Positions 19,616 through 28,011 of a stretch of 34,449 nt of DNA are shown piece after piece; the first letter of the stretch is position 1; the number at the start of each line of letters is the position of its first letter. The DNA lies in contig NZ_GG657754.1 of the NCBI RefSeq assembly GCF_000158915.1, forward strand, positions 3,399,260 to 3,433,708, given 5' to 3'. The notes under the pieces were generated by a model. It ran no database searches and was not told the origin of the DNA. It saw nothing but the letters and a program-made list of their open reading frames with translations. This stretch comes from Streptomyces himastatinicus ATCC 53653. GTDB lineage: Bacteria > Actinomycetota > Actinomycetes > Streptomycetales > Streptomycetaceae. The position numbers were made by a program, and so were the translations under genes.

Positions 19616-19781
19616 AGCAACACAGACTGGCCAATCCGGAATACACCGTTTCATGCTGTTTTTGGTGTTTCTTTGCGCTAAAGGCGGACGTATCCGCAGC
19701 GGCGTCAGCCGGGATCGGCGGCGAGTCGTAGCTCATGGCGGAACGCGTTCCCCATCATGCACCGTGAGTGCTCCCCACTCC

Positions 19782-20618
19782 TCAGCGGGATGACCGTGTA
19801 CCCGGGAAGAGCTCGACGCGCACACTGTCGTCGTCGGCAATGACGTAGGTGGGGTCGGTGCGGTGGCGCCAGCCCAGGGGCAGCAGGTAGTAGCGCTGGT
19901 CCCGTTCGACGAGCAGCCGCAGCCGACTGTAGCGATACCGGTAGTGGCGCCCCTTGCCCAGGTCCTCGACCAGCGGGCCCGGCGGCCCGGACATGCTGAG
20001 GCGGTCCGTGCTGAGCACCACGACCGCCGTGCGGCGGACCAGTTGCTCCTCGGCGTCCTCGGCCGCCCGTCTGCCCTGCTGGCTCGCGGCCATGCCGACC
20101 GCCCAGACGAGCATCAGCCCCGCGACGGCGGCGCCGAGCCCGCGGCGCCAGGAGGGGGCGGTCGCGGTGTGCCCGAGCAGCAGACCGCACGCCACGACGA
20201 GGGGCGCGGTCCAGCCGTAGGGCTGGACGTACGGCCACAGGGCCATCAAGCAGACTCCCGCGAGCACGATCAGCGGATGCCGCCGGGCCAGCAGACCCCC
20301 GGCCTGCCGCAGATGCCGGATGGCCCGCGCGGGCACCCCTGATGAGACCAGGAGCCTCGGCATTTCGGGCAGGATCACCGCCAGGGCCATGGATATGAGC
20401 ACCGGCATGGTGATGAGTTGCAGGCTCTTGAGGGCGATGTCGGTGAAGCTCAGCCCGAGAGAGAGGGACCGCAGACGGAAATAGGAATAGTAGGCGCTGT
20501 TGTACATCGCGCCCGCGTAGAACATGAGGGCCGTGAAAACCGACCCCGTGGCGACGACCGTGTTGGCCCATTCAAGGGACCCGGTACTCCGGGGTTCCGG
20601 TGACCCGGTGCGCGTCAC
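19782..20618 (-). CDS. Hypothetical membrane protein
   Basis: This 278-residue protein has about five hydrophobic segments in its first 185 residues (for example VVATGSVFTALMFYAGAM and GLGAAVAGLMLVWAVGMAA). A soluble, strand-rich C-terminus of about 90 residues follows (VVVLSTDRLSMSGPPG to VELFPGTRSSR). I do not recognise a named family. The C-terminal region is probably cytoplasmic or extracellular with a role unseen from sequence. The start is GTG at 20618, 6 nt after the stop of the upstream lipoprotein gene, so the two are expected to be co-transcribed. A 279-bp spacer separates it from the betaine gene. Confidence 0.75.
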   Translation of the reverse strand: MTRTGSPEPRSTGSLEWANTVVATGSVFTALMFYAGAMYNSAYYSYFRLRSLSLGLSFTDIALKSLQLITMPVLISMALAVILPEMPRLLVSSGVPARAIRHLRQAGGLLARRHPLIVLAGVCLMALWPYVQPYGWTAPLVVACGLLLGHTATAPSWRRGLGAAVAGLMLVWAVGMAASQQGRRAAEDAEEQLVRRTAVVVLSTDRLSMSGPPGPLVEDLGKGRHYRYRYSRLRLLVERDQRYYLLPLGWRHRTDPTYVIADDDSVRVELFPGTRSSR

Positions 20619-20624
20619 GACGGG

Positions 20625-21092
20625 CTATGAGGCCGGTGGCAAGGACGTCGGACCGGGATAACCGCTGTCCGAACCGCTCGGGTTCCCGGCGCCGGCGGAT
20701 TCCTCGATGGGAGGCTGACCCCCGTTGCAGTCCGGACCCGTTTCGCACGCGGGCCCGGTGGGCTCCTCCACGGTGGGCTGGGCGCTGGGGTCGTACGGGT
20801 CGTCCTTGCCGGTGTCGGACGGCGGCGGTGCCACCGGCGGCACTCCGGGGTCCCCCTCGCCGGTATCGCTCGAAGCACCGGCCTCCGTTGCACCGGACTC
20901 GGGGACGCCCTCCTCGGACTCCCCCGTCTCCCCGGCGTTCGACGACGCCAAAGCGCTCCCGGGCGCGGCGGACGACGCGGCCGGGGAGGGCGGCCCCGGT
21001 CTGTCCGGCTCCGAACGCGCACAGCCGCCGATCATGACAGCGGTCAGTGCGAGGAAGAGCATCGTGTGCGCGGTGCGCCGTCGAGACCCCAC
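20625..21092 (-). CDS. Proline/serine/acid-rich lipoprotein
   Basis: The product is 155 residues. A basic N-terminus (MGSRRRTAH) is followed by a hydrophobic stretch ending in the lipobox-like MIGGC, giving a likely lipidated cysteine at about residue 24. The rest is low-complexity, rich in Pro, Ser, Glu, Asp, Gly and Ala, with no recognisable domain, and looks like an extended wall-spanning tether. A pair of cysteines occurs in PACETGPDC. The start is ATG at 21092. It is directly upstream of the membrane protein (6-nt gap) and probably encodes an exported partner of it. The low-complexity sequence makes any homology weak. Confidence 0.7.
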   Translation of the reverse strand: MGSRRRTAHTMLFLALTAVMIGGCARSEPDRPGPPSPAASSAAPGSALASSNAGETGESEEGVPESGATEAGASSDTGEGDPGVPPVAPPPSDTGKDDPYDPSAQPTVEEPTGPACETGPDCNGGQPPIEESAGAGNPSGSDSGYPGPTSLPPAS

Positions 21093-21174
21093 AGCATCCC
21101 CCCTGGACGTCCAACGTCATACTTTAGGGGAATTCTGGGCGCCAAAACAGTGCGGAACGGACACGGCTCCGGCG

Positions 21175-22341
21175 TTACGCCTGCTGTACGGCCGGGCGGG
21201 AGCGCTCCGTCGCCGCGATGGTCGCCGAGCCCACGACGCGGGTGCCGTCGTACAGGACGATCGCCTGGCCGGGGGCCACTCCGCGGACCGGCTCGGCGAA
21301 GGAAACCCGCAGCTCACCGCCGTCGGCGCCGCCGACCGGTTCGGCCGTCACCTCGGTCTCGCCGCCGTGGGCGCGCAGTTGGGCGGTGTAGGTGCCGGGG
21401 CCTGTGGGGGCGGCGCCGCACCAGCGGGGCTTGATGGCGGTGAGCGCCGAGACGTCCAGGGCCTCGACGGGGCCGACGGTGACCGTGTTGTTCACCGGGG
21501 AGATGTCCAGCACGTACCGCGGCTTGCCGTCGGCCGCCGGGTGGCCGATGCGCAGCCCCTTGCGCTGGCCGATGGTGAAGCCGTACGCGCCCTCGTGGGT
21601 GCCGAGCTTCTGGCCGCCCTCGTCCACGATGTCGCCCTCGGCGGTGCCGAGATGGCGGGAGAGGAAGCCCTGGGTGTCGCCGTCCGCGATGAAGCAGATG
21701 TCATGGCTGTCGGGCTTCTTGGCGACGGCGAGGCCCCGCCGCTCGGCCTCGGCGCGGATCTCGTCCTTGGTGGTCAGCGTGTCACCGAGAGGGAACATGG
21801 CGTGGGCGAGCTGGCGCTCGTCCAGGACGCCGAGCACGTACGACTGGTCCTTGGCCATGTCGCTGGCGCGGTGCAGCTCCAGAACGCCGTTGTCGTCGCG
21901 GACGACCGTGGCGTAGTGGCCGGTGCACACGGCGTCGAAGCCGAGCGCGAGCGCCTTGTCCAGCAGCGCGGCGAACTTGATCTTCTCGTTGCAGCGCAGG
22001 CAGGGGTTGGGGGTGCGGCCCGCCTCGTACTCGGCGATGAAGTCCTCGACCACGTCCTCGCGGAACCGCTCGGCCAGGTCCCACACGTAGAACGGGATGC
22101 CGATCACATCGGCGGCCCGGCGGGCGTCGCGCGAGTCCTCGATCGTGCAGCAGCCGCGCGCGCCGGTGCGGAAGGACTGCGGGTTGGCGGAGAGCGCGAG
22201 GTGGACGCCGGTCACATCGTGGCCCGCCTCGGCCGCCCGCGCGGCGGCGACCGCCGAGTCCACGCCGCCGGACATGGCGGCGAGAACGCGCAGGCGACGG
22301 CCGTCGCGGGGACCTGTGGGCGCACCGGGGAAGTCAGTCAT
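21175..22341 (-). CDS. mnmA: tRNA-specific 2-thiouridylase MnmA
   Basis: MnmA activates U34 of Lys, Glu and Gln tRNAs with ATP and installs sulfur as 2-thiouridine, receiving persulfide sulfur from a cysteine desulfurase. The 388-residue product has the PP-loop [10 protein letters not shown] near residue 25. It also has the catalytic cysteine in [10 protein letters not shown] and the second cysteine in [11 protein letters not shown]. The family FTIGQRKGL and C-terminal beta-barrel sequence are present. The start is ATG at 22341. In many actinomycetes mnmA lies close to a cysteine desulfurase gene; here that gene is 3.4 kb upstream, with three unrelated genes between. The identification is secure. 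Confidence 0.96.
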   Translation of the reverse strand: MTDFPGAPTGPRDGRRLRVLAAMSGGVDSAVAAARAAEAGHDVTGVHLALSANPQSFRTGARGCCTIEDSRDARRAADVIGIPFYVWDLAERFREDVVEDFIAEYEAGRTPNPCLRCNEKIKFAALLDKALALGFDAVCTGHYATVVRDDNGVLELHRASDMAKDQSYVLGVLDERQLAHAMFPLGDTLTTKDEIRAEAERRGLAVAKKPDSHDICFIADGDTQGFLSRHLGTAEGDIVDEGGQKLGTHEGAYGFTIGQRKGLRIGHPAADGKPRYVLDISPVNNTVTVGPVEALDVSALTAIKPRWCGAAPTGPGTYTAQLRAHGGETEVTAEPVGGADGGELRVSFAEPVRGVAPGQAIVLYDGTRVVGSATIAATERSRPAVQQA

Positions 22342-22392
22342 AACCCAGCCAGCATAATTCGCTCGGCGGGGAACGAATAACGGGTTAGGCGC

Positions 22393-23304
22393 TCAGCTCG
22401 CGCGGGCCCGATCCAGCACGCGTTGCGCCAGGTCAAGGGCCTGATCGACATCCTTGGCGAGATAGGACAGCTCCACGAAGCAGTGCCCGACGCCCGCCTC
22501 ACGCTCCGCCCGTACGACCGTGGCCGCGATGTCCTCGACCGAGGCGTCCGCGTCGGGGTTGACCCGGAGGATCGCGTCGAAGCGGGCCGGATCCCGCCCC
22601 TCCCGTTCGACGGTCTCCCGCAGCCCGGCCAGGTTCTGGGCGAGGGCGGCGATGGAGTCGGTCCCGGCGTACTTCCGGCCGACGGGCGCGATGGGCAGCC
22701 AGCCGTCGGCGCGCCGGGCGACCCGGGTGAGGGCGGCGGGGGCGAAGGCGCCCAGGTAGACCGGCGGGTGGGGGCGGGCCGCGGGTTTGAGGTCGATGTG
22801 GCTGGCGGGCACGGTCCAGTGGGCGCCGTGGTACTCGACCGGGTTCCGGGTCCACCAGGCGGTGAGGACGTCCAGGCACTCGTCGAGGCGGCGGCCGCGC
22901 TCGGCCATGGGGATGCCCGTCGTCTCGTACTCCTCGGGCGACCAGCCGGTGCCGAGGCCGACCAGCAGCCGCCCCGCGCTCAGCAGGTCGATGCTGGTGA
23001 AGGAGCGGGCGAGCAGCGCGGGGGCGTACCAGGGCGCGTTGATGACGTTGGTGCCGAGCTGGACGCGTTCGGTGGCCGCGGCGGCGGTGGCCAGCAGGGC
23101 GAACGGGTCCAGGGCGGACCGGAATTCCGGTGGGATCACATCCGTACCGGCGTAGCCGACCTTCGGGTCGACGGGGGCGAGCAGCCGGTCGCCGACCCAC
23201 AGGCTGTCCGCGCCGAGCGCTTCGGCCCCGCGTGCGAACCGTGCGGCGTGCTGCGGATGGTGGGCCAGCTCACCGAACTGGGGAAGAGTGAACCCGATGC
23301 GCAT
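22393..23304 (-). CDS. F420-dependent LLM-class oxidoreductase
   Basis: The 303-residue protein belongs to the luciferase-like monooxygenase family, F420-dependent type (TIGR03619-like). It begins MRIGFTLPQFGELA and has a segment SIDLLSAGRLLVGLGTGWSPEEY, followed by RGRRLDECLDVLTAWW, both typical. Members use reduced F420 or flavin to oxidise or reduce diverse compounds; the substrate is not predictable. The ATG at 23304 is chosen over the ATG-type site at 23349 because GAGGAG lies 7 nt before it and the barrel begins at once. It is a single gene, divergent from the amidase gene across 145 bp which must hold both promoters. Confidence 0.9.
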   Translation of the reverse strand: MRIGFTLPQFGELAHHPQHAARFARGAEALGADSLWVGDRLLAPVDPKVGYAGTDVIPPEFRSALDPFALLATAAAATERVQLGTNVINAPWYAPALLARSFTSIDLLSAGRLLVGLGTGWSPEEYETTGIPMAERGRRLDECLDVLTAWWTRNPVEYHGAHWTVPASHIDLKPAARPHPPVYLGAFAPAALTRVARRADGWLPIAPVGRKYAGTDSIAALAQNLAGLRETVEREGRDPARFDAILRVNPDADASVEDIAATVVRAEREAGVGHCFVELSYLAKDVDQALDLAQRVLDRARAS

Positions 23305-23449
23305 ACGGCGGCTCCTCGTGGTGTACGTCGACCTCGTGGTGCCGGGCATCCTCGCCGTTAGTTCAATATTCAGCTACCCGTCGGCATACGGTTCGCGCCA
23401 TGATCCGCTGCGGCGGAACCGCACGCACGGGTCCGCGCGTTGAGCCTGC

Positions 23450-24118
23450 GTGAGCGAAACCAACGGCGGCGTGCGCCGCCCTGTGAGCCGGCGCACTCTG
23501 CTGCTGGGCGGTACCGCGGCCGGTCTTGGCGCGGCCGGAATCGCCGGATACGCCGCGCGGGACGAGCTGCGGCGGATGTGGTGGCGCGTGCCGGGGGTGG
23601 AGCAGCCGCGCGAGGAGGGCGCGGTCGACCACCCCGGCGCGGACTGGGTGGCGGCTTCGGGGGCCAACTACCGGCGCGCCGACCGGCCGTACGACTACGC
23701 GGTGGACCGGGTGGTGATCCATGTCGTGCAGGGGTCCTACCAGGACGCGCTGAAGGTCTTCCGGGACCCCGGACACCGCGCCGCGGCGCACTATGTGGTG
23801 CGCCGCGACGGGCATATAGCGCAGACGGTCCGCGAGCTGGACGTGGCGTTCCACGCGGGCAACCGCTCGTACAACGAGCGCAGCGTCGGCATCGAGCACG
23901 AGGGGTTCGTCACCCGGCCCCAGGACTTCACGGACGCCATGTACCGGTCCTCGGCCCGGCTCACCGCCGCGATCTGCGAGCGCTACGGGATGGCGAGGGA
24001 CCGCGAGCACATCGTGGCCCACTCGGAGGTGCCGGGCACCGACCACACCGACCCCGGCCGCCACTGGGACTGGGACCGCTATCTGGAGCTGGTGCGGGCG
24101 GTGCGGATCGCGAAATGA
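23450..24118 (+). CDS. Tat-exported N-acetylmuramoyl-L-alanine amidase
   Basis: This 222-residue protein has a twin-arginine signal (SRRTLLLGGTAAGLGAAGIAGYAA) and an Amidase_2/PGRP catalytic domain (about residues 80-215). Zinc-binding and active-site elements are visible as VVIHVVQG, AFHAGN, SVGIEHEG and VAHSEVPGTDHTDPG. It should cleave the amide between N-acetylmuramic acid and L-alanine in peptidoglycan, acting outside the membrane. The start is GTG at 23450. It is divergent from the oxidoreductase and convergent with the lipoprotein gene, 28 bp apart. Role probably in wall turnover or recycling; related amidases also appear in phage and competition systems, but nothing here suggests that. 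Confidence 0.92.
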   Translation: MSETNGGVRRPVSRRTLLLGGTAAGLGAAGIAGYAARDELRRMWWRVPGVEQPREEGAVDHPGADWVAASGANYRRADRPYDYAVDRVVIHVVQGSYQDALKVFRDPGHRAAAHYVVRRDGHIAQTVRELDVAFHAGNRSYNERSVGIEHEGFVTRPQDFTDAMYRSSARLTAAICERYGMARDREHIVAHSEVPGTDHTDPGRHWDWDRYLELVRAVRIAK

Positions 24119-24146
24119 GCACGGATCGCGGGGTGAGCGCGGCCGC

Positions 24147-25499
24147 TTACGCGGTGCCGAAGACGACTGCGAGCGGACGGTCCTTGCTGTCGCTGGTGGG
24201 CCGCGTGGCCGTGTCGCTGCCGAGGTAGAGCTTCTTGTCGGCGAAGACCATCCGGGCGTCGCCGTAGGTCTCCAGGTCCGACTCCACGTCCTTCATGGCG
24301 TCGGGGTTCTTCTGGATCTGCGTGATCTCGAAGGTCTTGGGATCGATGCGCACGACCCCACCGGCCTCGCTGTACATGCTGCCCTGGTAGGCGATCAGCG
24401 AGCCGTCCTTCTCGGTGCTGATGGGGGTCAGCGACCTGCTCTCGGCCATCTTCGTCTTGCCGGTCTGCTTGCCGGTCTCGAAGTTCACGCCGGTGATCTT
24501 CTCGCCGGGGCCGCCGTCGTCCACGTCCACCTCGGAGGAGAGGTAGACCGTGCTGCTCTTCTTGTCGAGGGCCAGGTCCTTGCAGCCCTCCACGTTGACC
24601 GCGGGGCAGTCCGGCTGGAAGCCCTTGGCCAGGACGTCGATCGAGTTGACCAGCTTGCCCTGCTTGGCGCTGTCGTCGATGGTCAGGATGTCCGTGACGC
24701 TCGAACCGCCGTCGGAGTCGCCGGTGTCGGCGGCCACGACGAGGGGTTTGGTGGACAGCACGTGGGCGCGCTCGAACTCCCCGTCGAGCTTGTAGGACGA
24801 CAGCACCTTCCGCGTGGTCGGATCCACGGTCTGGATCTCCAGCTTGTCGGTGCTGGACTCCACGCTGCTGCATCCGCGCAGCGCGACGAGCTTGCCGTCG
24901 CCGCCCGCGTAGCCGTCGTCGTCGCAGTCCGCGATGTACTCCGGCTTCCACAGCGGCTTGCCGTCGAGCGACCAGGCGCCGCCGCCGCTGGTGCCTCCGG
25001 CGGCGATGGTGTTCCCGCTGATCGTGACCTCGTCGAAGTCGACGCCGTCGTTGCCCTCGGTGTCCGTCCCCTCCTTCTGCCAGACCAGCTTGCCCTTGTT
25101 CAGGTCGACCAGACCGACCTGGGTGCATTCGGCGTCATCGCTCTTGCCGTCCTTGAACAGCACCGCGGTGCGGCCGTCCTCGGTGGTATGCGGCGAGGCC
25201 CAGCAGATTCCCCCGTCGAGTTCTATCGTCCAGTCGGTTTTGGCACCGTCCGGGGAATAACCGACGATCTTGTCGATATCACCCTTCACGAAATTATTGC
25301 CGGTCACCCACATACCCATGGAATCAGTGTCCTTGGTGACATTCGGCATGCTGACCTTGCCCAGCGTCTTCGCCTGGGCGCCCTGGGAGGACGAATCGCC
25401 GCCCTTCCCCCCGTCGTCGCTGTCCCCACATGCGGAAAGCAGCACGAGACCGCCCGCCACCAGGGCCGCCATGGCCAGTCGGCCCGAACGCTGCGACAT
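24147..25499 (-). CDS. PQQ-like beta-propeller lipoprotein
   Basis: This 450-residue protein starts with a lipoprotein signal peptide ending in LLSAC (Cys about residue 24). A Gly/Ser/Asp-rich linker follows and then repeated beta-propeller blades (for example GGGAWSLDGKPLWKPEYIADC and VDLNKGKLVWQKEG). Such PQQ-like propellers on the actinobacterial surface commonly act as binding or sensor domains; the ligand is unknown. The start is ATG at 25499, preceded by GGGAG with a short spacer. It is followed convergently by the amidase gene. Upstream of it, at 25527-25557, is a hairpin that fits a terminator for the cysteine desulfurase. Confidence 0.85.
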   Translation of the reverse strand: MSQRSGRLAMAALVAGGLVLLSACGDSDDGGKGGDSSSQGAQAKTLGKVSMPNVTKDTDSMGMWVTGNNFVKGDIDKIVGYSPDGAKTDWTIELDGGICWASPHTTEDGRTAVLFKDGKSDDAECTQVGLVDLNKGKLVWQKEGTDTEGNDGVDFDEVTISGNTIAAGGTSGGGAWSLDGKPLWKPEYIADCDDDGYAGGDGKLVALRGCSSVESSTDKLEIQTVDPTTRKVLSSYKLDGEFERAHVLSTKPLVVAADTGDSDGGSSVTDILTIDDSAKQGKLVNSIDVLAKGFQPDCPAVNVEGCKDLALDKKSSTVYLSSEVDVDDGGPGEKITGVNFETGKQTGKTKMAESRSLTPISTEKDGSLIAYQGSMYSEAGGVVRIDPKTFEITQIQKNPDAMKDVESDLETYGDARMVFADKKLYLGSDTATRPTSDSKDRPLAVVFGTA

Positions 25500-25526
25500 C
25501 GATTCTCCCGTTTTCCCCGTTTAAGA

Positions 25527-25557
25527 GGCCCGTGCACTTTTCCGTGCATGCCGGGCC
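25527..25557 (-). terminator. Hairpin after the cysteine desulfurase gene
   Basis: GGCCCG/TGCAC (25527-25537) pairs with GTGCA (25544-25548) and CGGGCC (25552-25557), with a TGC bulge and a 6-nt loop. It lies about 135 nt after the desulfurase stop, in the spacer before the lipoprotein, consistent with a minus-strand terminator. The rest of the 192-bp spacer shows no gene. Confidence 0.5.
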
Positions 25558-25691
25558 CGTTGACGGGGTAGATCTTTGCCGACCGCTCTTCGCGATTTCA
25601 AGCGGAGCTTGATGTTCCGTGGGTTATTTGAAATGGCCGGGAGAACAGCGGGAATTCTTCGGTTACTATTCGGTCAGCTGGGTGCCCTTGG

Positions 25692-26860
25692 CTAGCTGAG
25701 TCCCGCGCTGCGTGCCCGTTCCACGGCCGGGCCGATCGCCTCCGCCACCGCCTCGATATCGGCCTTGGTCGACGTATGGCCGAGCGAGAAGCGCAGGGTG
25801 CCGCGCGCCAGGTCCACGTCGGTGCCGGTGGCCAGCACGACATGGCTGGGCTGGGCGACCCCGGCGGTGCAGGCCGAGCCCGTCGAGCACTCGATGCCGT
25901 GCGCGTCCAGCAGCAGGAGCAGCGAGTCGCCCTCGCAGCCGGGGAAGGAGAAGTGGGCGTTGGCCGGGAGGCGCCCGGCCGGATCGGGGTCGCCGCCGAG
26001 GACCGCGTCGGGGACGGCGGTGCGGACGGCGGTGATGAGCGTGTCGCGCAGGGCGCCGATCTCGCGCGCGAACTCCTCGCGGTGCGCGGTGGCGTGCGCA
26101 CCGGCCACGGCGAAGGACGCTATGGCGGGGGCGTCGAGGGTCCCGGAGCGCACCTGACGCTCCTGGCCACCGCCGTGCAGGACGGGCACGGGGGCGTACT
26201 CGCGGCCCAGCAGCAGCGCGCCGATGCCGTACGGGCCCCCTATCTTGTGGCCGCTGACGGTCATGGCGGACAGGCCCGAGGCGGTGAAGTCCACATCGAG
26301 CTGGCCGACCGCCTGGACCGCGTCGGCATGCAGCGGAATGGCGAACTCCGCAGCCACGTCGGCGAGTTCGCGCACCGGCTGGTTCTCCCGATCTCGTTGT
26401 TGGCCCACATGACGGTCGCGAGGTCGCTCCGCGGGGTCGCGGGCGATCGCCTCGCGCAGCGCGTCGGGGTGGACGCGCCCGTACGCGTCGACCGGCAGCC
26501 ATTCGACCCGCGCGCCCTCGTGCTCAGGCGAGCCGAGTCGACCGCGTCGAGCACGGCGTGGTGCTCGACGGGGCTGGCGAGCACCCGGGTGCGGGCCGGG
26601 TCGGCGTCGCGGCGGGACCAGTAGAGCCCCTTGACGGCGAGGTTGTCGGCCTCGGTCCCGCCCGAGGTGAAGACGACCTCACTGGGGCGCGCACCCAGCG
26701 ATTCGGCGAGGGATTCGCGGGACTCCTCGACGGTACGGCGGGCGCGCCGGCCGGCGGCGTGCAGCGAGGAGGCGTTGCCGGTGACGGCGAGCTGGGCGGT
26801 CATCGCCTGCACCGCCTCCGGAAGCATCGGGGTGGTGGCGGCGTGGTCGAGATAAACCAT
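25692..26860 (-). pseudogene. Cysteine desulfurase with three frame changes
   Basis: This is an aminotransferase class V cysteine desulfurase (NifS/IscS type), a PLP enzyme that converts cysteine to alanine and passes sulfur on, here most likely to MnmA. The N-terminus MVYLDHAATTPMLPEAVQAM, the PLP lysine context TVSGHKIGGPYG and the catalytic cysteine loop IECSTGSACTAG are all intact. However, they lie in different frames. Going 5' to 3', -1 is needed near 26522-26536, +1 near 26414-26435 and -1 near 26377-26391. With these corrections, about 389 residues are restored. Because relatives are important for tRNA thiolation and the indels cluster, sequencing or assembly error is at least as likely as true loss. 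Start ATG 26860. Confidence 0.8.
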
Positions 26861-26906
26861 GGTGGGCTCGATTCTACGAGCCGTAGGGCTGGGCCGTACC
26901 GGGCGC

Positions 26907-26938
26907 GGGGGCGCGGAGTGCGCGCGGCCCCCTTTTTT
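26907..26938 (+). terminator. Hairpin with T-tract in divergent promoter region
   Basis: GGGGGCGCG (26907-26915) pairs with CGCG...CCCCC (26921-26932, small bulge) and is followed by six T residues (26933-26938). It is a classic rho-independent shape in the plus direction, but no plus-strand gene lies before it and the hydrolase gene starts 30 nt later. It may be part of a leader or end an antisense transcript. Confidence 0.45.
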
Positions 26939-26968
26939 CTTCGGTAAGGAGTGTCTAGAGTTTTACTC

Positions 26969-27835
26969 ATGACAGCACTCATGACAGCAGCTGACTGGAA
27001 GCTGGACCGTACGTTTCGCAGTGCCTCTGGTGAGGTCCGCTGGGCCGCCCTCGGCGCGCCCGACGCCCCGCCGGTCGTGCTGCTGCACGGCACACCGTTC
27101 TCCTCGTACGTCTGGCGGGCCTTCGCCCGCGGGCTCGCCGACCGGTACCGGGTGTTCGTCTGGGACATGCCGGGTTATGGGGCGTCGGAGAAGAGGGCCG
27201 GCCAGGACGTTTCGCTCGCGGCTCAGGGGCGGGTCTTCGGCGAGCTGCTCGACCACTGGGGGCTGGCGGGGGCCGGGGCGGAACCGGCCGTCGTCGCGCA
27301 TGACTTCGGGGGCTGCGTCGCGCTGCGCGCGCATCTGCTGCACGGTGCGCGCTACCGGCGGCTGGCCCTGGTCGATCCGGTCGCCCTGCCGCCCTTCGGC
27401 TCCGCCGGGTACCAGCTGTTCGGCCGCCACCCCGAGGTCTTCGAGCAGCTGCCGCCCGCGCTGCACCGGGCGCTGGTGCGGGAGTACGTCGGCTCTGTGG
27501 GCGGGCCGGGGCTGCATCCCGCGGTGTGGGAGCGGCTGGTCGAGCCGTGGTGCGGGGAGGAGGGGCAGCCCGCGTTCTATCGGCAGATCGCGCAGAACGA
27601 TCAGCGGTTCATCGATGAGATCGAGGGGCGGTACGGGGAGGTTTCTGTGCCGGGGCCGGTGTTGGTGTGCTGGGGCACGGAGGATGCGTGGATTTCGGTC
27701 TCGCATGCGCATGAGTTGGGGGCGCGGATTCCGGGGGCGCGGGTGCGGTTGATCGAGGGGGCGGGGCATTTGGTGCAGGAGGATGCGCCTGCGGAGCTGA
27801 TGGGTGCGGTGGCGGGGTTCCTCGCGGAGGGGTGA
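26969..27835 (+). CDS. Alpha/beta hydrolase (haloalkane dehalogenase/epoxide hydrolase type)
   Basis: This 288-residue protein has the alpha/beta hydrolase fold. The oxyanion segment is LLHGTPFSS and the nucleophile elbow is AHDFGG, with aspartate rather than serine. The acid lies near VCWGTEDAW and the histidine is in EGAGHLVQED. An Asp nucleophile with HDxGG is characteristic of haloalkane dehalogenases and epoxide hydrolases, so a halide- or epoxide-opening or related reaction is plausible; the substrate is unknown. Alternative starts are GTG 26951 and ATG 26981; ATG 26969 is chosen, though the SD is weak for all three. The two ATGs are part of a direct repeat, ATGACAGC. The repeat tract follows its stop. 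Confidence 0.85.
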   Translation: MTALMTAADWKLDRTFRSASGEVRWAALGAPDAPPVVLLHGTPFSSYVWRAFARGLADRYRVFVWDMPGYGASEKRAGQDVSLAAQGRVFGELLDHWGLAGAGAEPAVVAHDFGGCVALRAHLLHGARYRRLALVDPVALPPFGSAGYQLFGRHPEVFEQLPPALHRALVREYVGSVGGPGLHPAVWERLVEPWCGEEGQPAFYRQIAQNDQRFIDEIEGRYGEVSVPGPVLVCWGTEDAWISVSHAHELGARIPGARVRLIEGAGHLVQEDAPAELMGAVAGFLAEG

Positions 27836-27904
27836 GCTGGCGCCTGCGGCGGGCTGCTCCCCCACCCCGCCCCTTCCCGCAGCATCCGATGTGCGGCTCC
27901 GCCG

Positions 27905-28011
27905 CGCGGCGGGGCTCCGCCCCGGACCCGGCGGGGCTCCGCCCCCAGACCCCCGCTTCGGGGGCTCCGCCCCCGTACCCCCGCCGGGGCTCCGCCCCGG
28001 ACCCCGGTCCT
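27905..28011. repeat. Four GGGGCTCCGCCCC hairpins
   Basis: Four palindromic units appear: two or three end in GCCCCGGACC, and the others are GGGGCTCCGCCCCC variants. Each can form a five-base-pair stem with a three-nt loop. These are the usual Streptomyces intergenic palindromes and may end transcription from both sides. Confidence 0.75.

Noticed and set aside
19391..19654. Minus-strand open frame as the true N-terminus of the betaine methyltransferase
   Set aside because: It is in another frame and its product has no similarity to the family, whereas the ATT-frame translation matches the expected N-terminus.
19440..19793. Plus-strand open frame in the spacer upstream of the betaine gene
   Set aside because: No Shine-Dalgarno and no recognisable family; it spans the probable promoter of the minus-strand gene.
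11580..21092. Mobile element or prophage
   Set aside because: No transposase, integrase, phage structural gene, tRNA or long terminal repeat was seen, despite the accessory gene content.
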